From contig NC_092673.1 of NCBI RefSeq assembly GCF_964355755.1, positions 31,067,001 to 31,131,000 of the forward strand: DNA of 64,000 nt. Reading direction: 5' to 3'. The stretch comes from Antedon mediterranea. Taxonomy: Eukaryota; Echinodermata; Crinoidea; Comatulida; Antedonidae. Each line of letters opens with the position of its first letter. The first letter of the stretch is position 1. Shown piece after piece: positions 11,641 to 24,700 of this stretch. Below the pieces are notes generated by a model. That model saw only the letters and a program-made list of their open reading frames with translations. It made no database searches and was not told where the DNA came from. A program made the translations under genes and the position numbers.

Positions 11641-11815
11641 AAAGGGTTTATCTCTGGCTGCGAAACGATCAGTTTCACGCCCCTTAATAGAAACGCACGG
11701 CGGCACCGGTAGTACTCCAGTACTGTGGTATTTGTCGCAGCCAGACATAAGATTAAAGGACGAGTTCCTATCTTGACAAGGCGAGCTCAGTATCTTGATG
11801 TTAGACTGCCTTGCT
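11641..11815 (+). repeat. Dispersed repeat W, copy 1
   Basis: It starts AAAGGGTTTATCTCTGGCTG and later has GCAGCCAGACATAAGAT and GAGTTCCTATCTTG. The same order is found at 37264-37440. It is non-coding and the class is unknown. Confidence 0.6.
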
Positions 11816-14800
11816 TGTACATGCTTTATTATACAATGAAATGTAAAATCTACTTCAGTAATTCAATTTAACTTAGATCGTCTTCAAATTATTTCTTGCT
11901 CGTTAGTACCATAATTAAATGAAACTTAACATGATTAATGAATAATATAATTATACATGTCGGGCATTTCGAGTAATAGTATTACTACAAACCTAATTTT
12001 AGTTAACGAACTTTTGTTTCATCTATTGGTACATTCTTAATGAGTGAAGGTTTCATAACATATGTTCATACAGTTTTATTTGAACATGTTGGTAAACATT
12101 TTTAATCAGTCCTTTGTCACAGTTACAGACAGTATTTACGGAAAGCAAAACAAAAGCATAAACAAAATCTGGATCATAGTCTAGGCCTATTTTCATTCTT
12201 TGTTCTAGCAAAAATCAAATCAATAGCGAAAAGATAAAATCAAAAGTATCTCAGTGTAGGCCTACAGTGTTTAAACGCGGGAAGTCTGAACGATTTTGAC
12301 CTAAGAAAATGGCACGCGAATTGTTTTGTTTTAGGATATTATTTATCGTCTGCCGAACATTTAAAAACAGCGGGAAGAAATCACACAGACGACACTTGAT
12401 ACTTATACATTCTAAATTGTTAGTGTAAATACATAACCAGTAAATTAGCTTAGTGTCTATTACGATCGTAGTGGCTGTATGTGATTTGTTCCGTAGAGTG
12501 GGTCATTGTTTTTGCTTTCAAATATTGACACTTTTGTTCTAAGATGAATACGTGTTAATGAAGGCATGATTAGAATACGTCATGACAGATGCTTCAATGG
12601 TTTCTCTACCTGCGTCGTAGTTAACTCTATTATTGTGATTATTGTTGTTATTGTTTTGCTTTAAAAATAACATTATTAATTCATACAGTCTCCCAAAAGA
12701 TCGGTAATATGATTTCAACTGAATTTTATATTTTTGTGGGGAGACTGTCATTTAGCCTACGAACAATACTTTTATATCTAAAACATATTAAATATATGTA
12801 TTTTTATTTCTATTCACACTTGTTCCACCTCGATTCCATTACTTACGTCTTCCGTTCATTGAAACGGACAAATGTGAAAGGTAGTTTAAAGTGTAGCTCC
12901 GGTTCAAACTTTCAAATGTTTATTTCAAAATATAATTTGTAAGTTTTCTATAAATCCTGTTTATTTTTCCGTCAAAAAGCGGTACTACAGCAACTTTCTA
13001 AAATCTACCTTTTGCCGGTTTTAGTACAGGTTTACTCCAGGACTAAAGTCCCCTTTCATGAATACCATTTCGAGTCCAGGACTAAATCTAGAGATAATCC
13101 TCTTTCATGAATACCGGCCATACATTTTTAGCCCGGAGGTACTATTTAACTAAACTAGAGTCTCCTCATTGTCAATACGTACCTCCTATTCATGGACAGC
13201 CCATAATAATAGTGAAACATTTTTGAGTTATGAGGGTGTCCTCTTAATAAGGGCTCTATACTTTGCGATCGATTATTAATTTTTGATGGTAACTTATTTC
13301 ACCTACTGTAGGTGATCATTTGAGACAGAAAAGCGACATTCCTTCAGATTTTGAATATATATTTATTATTTTTAATACTGTTCATTATTATATAGCATGA
13401 TTTTCAAAATCAAATCAATAGTTTAATATTTTAAAACTTGTCATTTTCCATTTGTTCTGTTTTGCAACTGAGCCTCACTTGTGTCGAGCGTAGTTTATGC
13501 AAGACCACCCATTAGATTCACTTGAAAATTAGGCCTATTGTCCTCTTCATTCCTGCTGATTTGTTCAGTTTATCCCTCACTTCCTCTTCCTTCTCAAAGA
13601 TGTTTTTTCAACTTAAATCTGACTATATTTCTATCATAACTGCGATGACTGTTCTGCGCATGTCAAGAATGTTTCAAGTTCTGCTATGCACTGCTGTACG
13701 TCTTGTGGATGTTGTTTCAAACAAGTGGCATACACTTTAAAACTTTCTGCGCATTCTTTGTTTATCTTCTGAACTATTGGACTGGGGAAAAAATAATACG
13801 TTAGCGGCTATTCATCGTACTTGCTATTCATCCTACACGCTAATTTTGTATCGATTTTAAACCTATTTTATTCAAAGTGAACAAAAGGGCACAGAAAAAC
13901 AATTAATAACTTGTTATATTTGAAAAGCTAATAATTAGCAATAATTAATTAATAATAACATATAGGCCTAATAGGCAAGTGTTTGAAACTAGAATAAGAT
14001 TAAGATAATATTATTCTCATCCAAAAAAGAGGATGAATGAATTAAGCGTCTTTCACGCCTGTTCCGACACGGGTTCGGTCCGGCGCCGAAAAATCCAACG
14101 TTTCGTTTTCACGTTGGTACGCACATATAGATTGGTGCATAGCCGCGTGGAGAGCGTGGTGAAAACGAAAAATGTTACGTTCGATTTGATTTTCGCTCCG
14201 CGGACCGGGAACCTGCCTGAATGTGAGAAGACGCGCTTTATATTAAATATAAACGTACTGTTGAGAGGAACACTTAGTGGCCTCATTCTTCAATTCATTA
14301 CACTCGTGTTGCCAAGAAGTTGGGTTTTCTGATACACATCTCCCGTAATTATCAAGTTCCTTGCTACAATATTTTGTTATAATATTCACAATCGCATCCC
14401 TACAACAAGAATAATTTCAATGATAAGCAGAAGTCAATTTAGGAATTATTTTATAATAACTTTGTCTGCATATAGATCCAGTGAATTTACTAAATCATGG
14501 AGACTCTTTATATTCCAGGCCGTGATGATCACTTCCTCTTTAATGCAAATCTGTCTGCTGCAATTGTCATTTTGAGCACCGACCTGCTGAGGTCGTGGTG
14601 GGATACAATCCTACTCCTAGCTAGGCCTAGACAGTTTTTATCACTATTATCTAACTAGGATTTTAGTTTCTTTAGTAATTGTGAATAACATAAAAGCAAC
14701 AGTAAAGTCTATAGTAATGAAACCTCACAAAAGACAAAGTTTATTACATAATAAAGCTTCGGAAACAAACAAAAACAAAACAGTATGATTTTTAGTGCTC

Positions 14801-15029
14801 TGGAGTACTCAAATCAAAACAATCAAATTAATATCCTTGGCCTAAAAGTCTTTATGATATTACATTAGAATGAGAAAAAACTATTACCAAAATATTTAAA
14901 TAATAATTATAAATAAAATAATTGAAAATTATTATAGTATAAATATGGTATTATAAATGATGATAATTATTTTTTTTAAAATAATTATGATATTTGTATA
15001 TGATTGTTAGTGGTTAAATTTCATCCAAC

Positions 15030-18000
15030 ATGGCGTCCTCCGTAGACGATGTGATAGCTAGCCTAACTCCTCTAAATTTACGCCCTACAATTTTCCATGG
15101 TTATGTAGCCCCTTTCGCTGTGTTATATGTTTGTTGGTTTTATTGTTTCGCATTTATATACGGCATAAATGAATATTTTGAGGCAGGAATGATTGCTGTA
15201 GCCGGTATCGGCTGTTTACAAATTCTTGTAGGCCTGTTCTGTCATTGGTCGGTTCACATCCGAAGCCTGCTTACGTGCGGGAAGGTAAATGTTTTGACTG
15301 CTAACTATGAACTAGGCTAGAGCCGAGGCCCATTTATATATGTATAATATAAACTCTAGGCCTACTAGGCCTAGGCTTATTATAATAATAGTAATAGATA
15401 GTAATACTAGAAAAGAGCGTATCCTTCCTAATTTAATTATAATTTTCAATGAATGTCAAAATAAAAATTAAAAATGTATCCAAGAAAGACAGAGCAATCA
15501 ACCATAGAGATATTATAGTGAACTATAATATCTCTATGAATCAACAAATGGAACTCGCTGCCTAGTAGTACCAGAACATGTCATTAACAGCACAAACACA
15601 AATTCATTCAAAAACAACCTCGACATTCACATAAACAAAAGGAGGCAACTATTATGAGCATTAAGCTCACAGCCTCTTTTAATCACTAAAGGTAAGAATC
15701 ACTAAAGGTAAGTAGTACTAGCTAGGCCTAGTAGGCCCATGCCAGAGCTAGGCCTATAATAACTATAAGTAAATTCCACTAGTAGTAAGAAATGTATGAA
15801 TGGATGAGGATAGCCTTGTTTATATAAGATATGCGTACTGTCTAGTGCTGTACTATTAGAAGTATATATACAGTATATTATTAATTAGTAAGACTAGGCT
15901 TAGAAAGTAGTCTCTAGGCTTAATTTAATGTAATGATTAATATAAACATTTGTAGAAAAAAATTCAGTTAGTTAGTTAGTATTTCAGTAGATTCACTTCA
16001 ATAGATAGTATTTAAGATTTAACCTTTAAATTTTTTTTACTGCCAGTTCAGGTCTAACACAACCTTGACCGATTTTACATAGAAATGTTTTTTCTACAAT
16101 GTTAGATGTCTTAAAATTTGATTGACAGTTGTAGGTCATCATCGAACAATAATACAAATTAATTTTGACTCTTTGTTTCAGGCAAAAGATGCTTTTCATG
16201 CCACTAACATCAAGGTCGTTCCAACAGCCAATAACGGCTCGCCAGAAATTGTCAAGCTTCATAGTGAAACAGTAATATATTATTTTGTATCATTATTCTG
16301 AAAAATGTCAGTTAAAAATTATATTGGCAATATTTTTTTATGAAGTTTCTTTAAATTGCAAGGAATGGGATCTACAAAACAGTCTAGAGCAATGGCAACA
16401 TCTGGTTGTTACTTGACTCTGTGGTCTTTTCCTTTATTTTATATAAAAATCAATCAATACAAAAAGTGAATAACTTTATTGCAACTACAAAATGTCATAT
16501 AGATTTTATTTACCTCCGCCAAGGAGGTATATGTAATCGGTAGCGTGTGTTTGTTTGTTTGTTTGTTTGTTAGCAGGATTACTCAAAAAGTAACTACAAG
16601 ATCTTTACCAAAATGAATATACAGATAGATATGTGGTCAAGGACCATTCCATTAAATTTTGGGACCATTGTCCCAATTCTGGACCACTTTTTAGTATACT
16701 TTCAGACCTCCTAGTGTTAAAAGATAGGACAGAATTTTTCAAAAGCCGGCGAGCAGTCTTAAAGTAACAAGTACAGTATACTGAAATTGCATTTTCTCGA
16801 GAACTACTTGTCCAAAAAACTTCATTTTTGTACAAGAGGCAAGAGTTATAATTTGTGATTTGTAATTTTAAAACATAATTTGATTTAATGTTCACGTTTT
16901 TTGATGACACTAGTTTAAAAAACCTATTTTCTTTTCAAATTCACTCGTTTGGCTTGTTACATAACCATTAAATTAGCCTAAATCACAAACAGCATTAAGA
17001 CACACACAAATATATATATATTTTTTTTTTACCGGAGAAATCTTATGTAGGAGAATTTTACAGTAGGCGGAGGTATGCACCCTCGGAGTGGCTTTCTAGT
17101 TCATCTATATTTTTATTTTTTGATGACAATAATATAAATTTTGAATTATCAATTGAAGATCTGGTATTTTTTAGTTAAAAAAAAAATATAATCGTTAAAT
17201 TATTTTTGCTTAGAATGGTGATTCTAAAGACATTTGGTTTAATTTTCAAAAAACAAAATATATCTATGATTTTGAGGAGAAAAAGCAGTTCAAAGCAGTT
17301 GAGTTCCCGATCGATCATTCCATTGGCTATTATATGGATTCGAAAGGCTATAGTGATGAGGGAGAAGTTGAAGCGGCCAAGTCAACTTTTGGACTCAACA
17401 GGTAATAAATGTACAAATAATAGATGTTTATTAGTTTGATGGTGACAATATTTAATGAATTAAATATTGACTTTCCTGAATTTTTACGAGGTGGAGCCGA
17501 GTTGAAAATAAAGCAGACAATTTTCATTGAATGAAATATTCTCCATTCAATAAATAAAAAACATCTATTATTTGTTGCCTCGTTGATATTGTTGGAGAGA
17601 CACACCTTACCGGTGACAGCGTTTTGTTTAATGCTTTTGTCTTTCCTCGGCCTCGTGTCTTGTATTTCATATATATATATTTTTTTCTATGTTTTTTTTT
17701 GTAATTATTATTTTATGTTTATTGCCGAAATGAATAAAATAAAATTAAAATAAATATAACCTTTCATTCATTACACTCATAAACATTATTATATACATAG
17801 TATATTACTGTATATATATTATTATTTTTATAGTAACACATCTACTTTGATTCAATTTATCTCTTGTAAGTCATTGACAAATGCTAGGCCGGAAAACTAG
17901 GCTATTAAAAAAGGATATGCTCCAACTTTATACGCGTTGTAGACGGCGCACACAACATTTTAAAACACGATCAGTCAGCAACGCCTCAAAGCAAACATTT

Positions 18001-18752
18001 TCAAAATGAAAGCTGAACATGCATGAGAGTGTGTTAATTATCACTATTAGATATCACTTTTCTGTTATGGAAGGGCTAATTCCCAATGACACGTGATGCG
18101 TAATTGACCAATCAAATTGCAAGAATACAATCAGGTGTGTTATAATTATAATAATGATTATTCTGCAGTTTTTCAACATACTAGAATAATAATAATATAT
18201 TTATATGGCATAAACCCAGAAATCCTCCTTGGGCAATAAATTCTCTTCATACAGCATTTTTTTTTTTTTAAATCATGCTTCATGTTCTTATAGGTTGTCG
18301 ATGGAGCCTCCAGAATTCTGGGAATTGTTTCAGGAACGTGCAACAGCGCCCTTCTTTGTCTTTCAAGTTTTCTGCGTCGGCCTCTGGTGTTTGGATGAAT
18401 ATTGGTATTACAGGTAAGAAGAAAATATTTAAATTTGTTATTTTTTTGTTAAATTTGAGACTTGTTGACTTTTTTTTCCTTATTTTATCAAACTCTTTCA
18501 TGGTAGTGTTCAAACTCGATTGGATAGCGACTCTTTAACACTCTCAAGTCCCGATGTGGTACAGCGGAATATATATATGAATAAATCCACCATGCAGAAG
18601 AGACAGACAGATTCTGAATATTTTACATATATTTTTTTTTTAGCGTGTTTACCCTGATGATGCTTGTCATGTTTGAGGCAACCTTAGTTCAACAACAAAT
18701 GAGAAACTTAGCCGAAATTAGAAAAATGGGAAATAAACCCTACATGATTCAG
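15030..18752 (+). CDS. ATP13A1: ATP13A1 exons 1-5: N-terminal helices and M1-M2
   Basis: Exon 1 holds two hydrophobic segments (about residues 25-47 and 52-75), which correspond to the extra N-terminal helices of P5A pumps. Exon 2 has [12 protein letters not shown], matching the human KVVPTPNNGS region. Exon 3 gives FQKTKYIYD and EEKKQF. Exon 4 contains [20 protein letters not shown] and CLDEYWYY, nearly identical to human, starting the M1-M2 hairpin. Exon 5 completes it and ends in [13 protein letters not shown]. Intron 2 carries a ~590-bp repeat at 16511-17099. Confidence 0.95.
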
Positions 18753-21700
18753 GTAAGAAAACTATTATGTAATATTATTTATCAAAATTAATAATTACTA
18801 GAGGGTGAGCTCACTTCGCTCGCTCCCCCTCTAGGAAGTGTAGACGATGGTTCTCGGAATGATAATGACTCTGGTAAAAAGTTTTAGGACATTCTGGCCT
18901 GGACGATTTCGATCAGTTATTATTATTTAAATGCTTTTGATATTCGTAAAACTAAACCTACTCACTAACCTGTTTCGCAGTGTCTTAGATGATTAATAGC
19001 GTTTTATGTATAGTGTTTATTGTAGATATGAAAAGTGGTAAAAAAGAATAACAAAGGCTTGGAAATTGTAGGCCTAGATAACAATCCGACGAAATCTACT
19101 AAAAAATAGTGTAATTGTGTTATAAATGGCGATAATTATTTTAATTGATGTTTTATTGGGGAGGTGTTCCGGGCGTTTATTCAAATAAATACCGTCCTAA
19201 TTGGTATATAATACATTATTCCGCGACACAGTGAGCCGTTTTGGCCTAAGAAGGAAGACGTTTTAGACGGCTTGCAACATGGGCAGAAGTATCCCAGGGT
19301 CCTGACGGGACACAGATAGTGCATAGTATACATAAATCCTGGCAGCTTACTCAACAACTCGTCTATCGGGGTTTCATTCGATTTCAAACAAAATCAATTC
19401 TCTTGATGTAATTTTATATAATTATTTCCCACAATTTACTCCTATGTTTTATGAATGTATTTAATTTGATCTTTATGTACTACAGTACTATACCTTCACA
19501 CGCGCGGTCCGAAAATAAACAAAAAACCAAACGGCCAACTTAGTTGAAACAGGTTACAACTCCCTGGTTGAAACCAACCATGCAGGGAACTTACTAGGTG
19601 ATTGACACACCTTACCGTGAACCCGGAAATTACTTACCGCGCGTAGAGTTAAAATTTACCGATTGAAATCAGAAAATTTCTTATAAAACCCTTTATAATA
19701 TCTTCCTAAGATAGAAATATGGAACAATAGCGTAGTACTGAAAACTAATGTTTACATTTCGCGGTACATCTGAGATAGATAAGGTAGGTATCCAAGGCGA
19801 AGATTAGTACCGAAGTGTTTCCATTGTGCTCGCATATGTCAGAATTAACCATAATTTATATATAGATTACTAATTAATATTTTTCATTCAACTCATTAAA
19901 CAAACAAAAAATGACTTTAGAAGATGCATTCTTTCTGCAGTTGGGACTAGTAAAATATGTCTATAGTGATGCCATGATTTAATTGAATTGGCTACAGTAT
20001 AACACCCCATTCAGTATAATTGACTTTTGTACCATTATCACACTTTTACTAGGTGTATCGCAATCGTAAATGGCGGCCAATATTCAGTGACGAACTGTTA
20101 CCAGGTGACATCTGCTCCATCACTCGATCACAGAACGAGAATCCTGTGCCTTGTGATATGCTTCTTCTCCGTGGACCCTGCATCGTGGATGAATCCATGT
20201 TGACCGGTGAATCAGTGCCACAGATGAAGGTAAGGTCTATCGGCCAATAAAAATTGTAGTGGAGCTGTAGCTTGGTGGTTATAGCGCTTGCCTTCCAATC
20301 ACAAGTACCTAGTGCCAGGATTGTAACCTACGGCTTTTTCAACTCCCTAAGCCTCAAATGAGACTTAGTTTATAAGCGCGAAAAATTATTAAATAGTTTA
20401 TCCATCCTGTAATTAGCGAGTTTTCGCTGTTGAATGTGTATTCAACAACAAAAATAATTGAATGGATGATGAATGCTTAACTACTGTGGCGTAGCTTTGC
20501 ATCAGGGAGGTATTAAAGTAATTGGTCAATTTTTTTCCCTACCCTGATGCAATTATTGTACATATTAGTATTGTAAATTATAAGTACATGTTGGGACTTA
20601 AACCCACTCCAGTTTACTAGCCTGTTATTTATATCAAGAAATGTTTTGTAAGATATTAATTATTTTTGTACTTTATCTTTATTATTTTTTTAACTTTTAT
20701 AGTTTTAATGTATTGTACCAACTGTTTTTTAACTTAAACTATATGAATTTAGTTTAATTTAGTACAAATTGCATCAGAGTATGGCAAAATATCAATATTA
20801 AAAACAGATACAAATCTAGTATTTTATGTATAGAAAAATGCTTTTTTATCAACAGGAACCAGTAGAAAATATTGAATTTGATCATGTTCTGGACGTTTCA
20901 GTCGACAGCAGGTTACATATCATATTTGGTGGTACAAAGGTTGTCCAGCATACACCACCTGGAAAGGCGTCACATGGAATAAAATGTATGTAAATTTATT
21001 ATTGACCCAATTATGTATAAAATTCAGTGGGATATTGCATAATTTATTCTCTCATTAATATTACCAGAGAAGAATGAAATTAATTTCACTTTTTTTTTTA
21101 TTGTAGCTGGTGACAATGGTTGCATTGCTTATGTTTTAAGAACAGGTTACAATACTTCACAAGTAAGTTTTTGTTTATAGATATTCAGTGATTTTTACCT
21201 GTATTCAGTTACAGTTTCTTTACCATATCTTCATAATGTACAAAATATATTTATAAAAACGAGTGGTTACGATAAAGCGGAAAAAAACGGGTAGCACATA
21301 GAAATATTGGTATATACAGTATCCTCAGCGGAAACCGCCCTTTGGCTCCACGTTGTGTGTAAATGGTCATAAGGAATAACATAGATTCTATATTTTTATT
21401 ACTGTTACCGCTCGTGTATATAAATTGGCTTTTAAGCCTTGTCTCAACTATCAAACTAGTTTGACAAAGAAAGTGTGATGTGCCCAAATATCTCTCATCT
21501 TTTTATTTATGTATTTATATATTTGTGTTCAGATGGAGAAGAATAAGAAAAAAATACATTGACAAAAACACTTTACACACATAAAGATATCCTTTAGAAG
21601 ATGAACTTTGCAGCCATATTTAATTTAGGATGAATCTTGTGAAAGAATAATGTGATTGATAATTGATTTACAGGGCAAGTTACTGAAGACCATTCTCTAT

Positions 21701-24700
21701 GGAGTGAAGCGTGTGACTGCTAACAACTTGGAAACGTTTATGTTCATAGTGTTCCTTCTATTCTTTGCCATAGCTGCTGCCAGCTATGTGTGGATCGAAG
21801 GTAAAGATAGCTAAATCAAATATAAAGGGATCAACCAAAAATGTGTTTTATTAAACCAAAGGATTACCCTGCCATATTAACACCGACAAGGGTTCGAGCC
21901 TCACACGCTCCAAAGTTCTGGGGGTAGAATGAGTCTTTTGGATAAGGACTACAAACCGTAGGTCCAGTGTACACATCATGGGCACTTTAAAGAACCTAGT
22001 ACATCTTTCGAGACAAAACGTGAAATAAATAAATAAATAAAATAAATCATAGATGGAATCATTTTTAAAAGAGAAATATAGATACAAAATAACAATGTTG
22101 AGAGAAAGAAATGTATTTGGAAATAAAAGTGGGATAAACCCACGCAAGACCAAAAAAAAAAGTAATCACAAATGTGTTTATGATTTACTTTTCTTTTTTC
22201 AGGAACTAAGGATGAAACACGTAATAAGTACAAGCTTTTCCTCGAGTGCACCCTCATTCTCACGTCCGTCGTCCCACCGGAGCTACCGATTGAACTCTCT
22301 TTAGCTGTCAATTCATCATTGTTGGCTCTTTCTAAATTTGGTGAGCTTATAAAAATTTGCTGAAATCACTATGTTCTCCCCTCCCACTTGCATTCATTCA
22401 TTCATTCAATAGACATTTATTTACATAATCTGAATACATAGAAAAACAAGAAACAGGATTGTACAGAATTATAAAAATATGTTTCAGAAAATGAAGGCAA
22501 AGGCCCTGGAAGATGTTGGTAAACATTTTGTGTTGGGCGAGCCTTAACACAAATAAAAAAGAAAAGAAATGCATTGAAGAAAATAATAATAAATTTCATA
22601 ATCTAAAATATGAATAACAGAAAAAAAATAAATCTGTTGGTACTGCAGATCGAGACATGACCGATTAATAAACATTTAATAAGTAGAAAAGGTGTATTTT
22701 TTTAATTTTTAGATAAGTATCTTAGGGAAGCAGATTTTAAAATGGAGGGTGGTAGGTTGTTCCATAGGGTGGGTCCAGAGTAGGGAAGGTATAGATCATT
22801 TATTTTTAGTACGTAGTACGCATGTATCTGCAGACCTCTTAAGTACCCCAGAGTTTCCCAATATTTTGAATTTTCTCCAGCCACCCTCTAAAGGTGCAAT
22901 TTCTTTCCATTGTTTACTATTTTTTTTAAATAGCATCATCTATGCAGTAGGTTTGCCACGCCTTTAAAAAGGCCCTGTTCAAGATTGTTACTTACCCGGG
23001 TAAATTGGTGACCTACCCACCAAAGTTAGCAATAATAGGTCCATGAAGCCAATTTACATGGGGGGTGAACTGGCTCGTAGTCTCCCGATATTTCATTTTT
23101 CAAGTTGGGACTTATGTGTTTGTTTCTTGTCTTTTAGGTGTATTTTGTACAGAGCCTTTCCGCATCCCATTTGCAGGTAAAGTTGACATCTGCTGTTTTG
23201 ATAAGACTGGTACATTAACCACTGACCAGCTTGTGGTTGAGGGAATTGCAGGCCTACCGTAAGTATTGAAGTAGAAATGAAACAAAAAGAAAAATTTTTC
23301 TTACAAAAATGAACGTTTATATAATGTTTTCCATGAACTTTTATTGCCAGTATTCAAAATATATATTCATTTTTATTTCTTCATAGTATCACAAAATTAC
23401 ATTTCAACTGGGTATATATGAAGTAGTAAAAAAACTTGTCCAAAGCTCTGTCTACACTATTATTATTATTATTATTATTATTATTACTTTGTTTACCCAG
23501 GGTAAGCCCAAACAGTTAAAAACTGATTTCCATTGGGGCCCTGCATTGAGTTAAAAACCATTTACATAATAGCGTTTTGCTGAATATATTTCCTATGACA
23601 AAAAAATGTGATGTGCCCAAATATGGACACCACGATGTCATATTACTACCATATTTGAGCACATCAAACTTTTTTAGTTCAACTAGTTGGATAGTGTAGA
23701 CAGAGCTTTATAACGATCCCAAAACACAATAGAAAAAAAACGAAATTCAATATACAATTTTTTTTGGTTATATGTTAATGTCTTGTCATATTTTAGTTTT
23801 GTGAGGGTCCCTAATGATCAGCCTTGGCTGGATGGACTACCCACGTAAAATATTGTTGCAATGAAAAAATAAAATAAATGCTGAAAATAGGATTTTTTTG
23901 GGAACTCAGGCCAGCCTAAGTTTGATTCAAGTGCATGTTATTCGGGAAATTGTCTAACGTAAGATACATGCTTAACTACATATTGAGCCAACTCCCTTTC
24001 ACATACAATTCGTGTAGTAGGCCTGCTATGCTTCAAGAAAGATTATCAATTACCTTATTACCGTATTAACTCCAAATTATGATTATTAGTTTTGCTGTGG
24101 TATACAGTAATGGTTACTGCTTTATGAGCGCAAATGTTACTTTTTATTATTTATTTATTTCGCCATATTTCAAGTGCAATTTAAAACTCTATACAAATGT
24201 ATGGTCTTCCAAAACATGGAAAATAAAGTAAATCTTTAATAGGCAAGTTTTTGGTTTTAATAAAGTCATTTACTTTCACCGAAAAAAAAAAAGAACAAAA
24301 TAGTGGTTTTCGATAAAATGTGCCCTGCATAGCACAGATATTAAAAAATGCATGCGCCATGTATATATATTTATTGTCTTGTATGTAGAAAAATTGAATT
24401 GAATAGAAAGGAATAAAATCAATCGGGTTTTGGTTTTAGTAAAGTCATTTAATTTCGCCGAAAAAAAAAATGTTTCAACAAAACGTACTCTGCATAGCAC
24501 AAACCTTAAAATATGCATGCGCCATGTATATGTGTATTGTATTGTAAAATTTTATTGAATAGAAATTAATAAAATCAATCTTTTAGTAGGCCAGTTTTTG
24601 GTTTCAGTAAAGTCATTTACTTTCAGCAAAAAAAAAAAACAACAAAATAATGATTTTTGATAATGTGCTCTGCATAGCAGCACAGATCTTAAAATATGCA

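Larger units (their letters stand above)
8751..15029. other. Intergenic region between Lhx6/8 and ATP13A1
   Basis: No convincing coding exon. An AATAAA at 9717-9722 followed by a GT-rich stretch near 9738-9755 is a plausible poly(A) signal for Lhx6/8. The region also holds a dispersed-repeat copy at 11641-11815 and a possible SINE at 11089-11230. Open frames at 13522-13740 and 14033-14332 have no family signature. Confidence 0.55.

Noticed and set aside
14033-14332. 99-codon + frame with an overlapping 77-codon - frame
   Set aside because: No domain and no splice context that would link it to either gene; it is likely chance in a GC-richer patch.
18275-18538. 87- and 77-codon frames overlapping ATP13A1 exon 4
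   Set aside because: Other-frame shadows of the exon; the conserved ATP13A1 frame is unambiguous.
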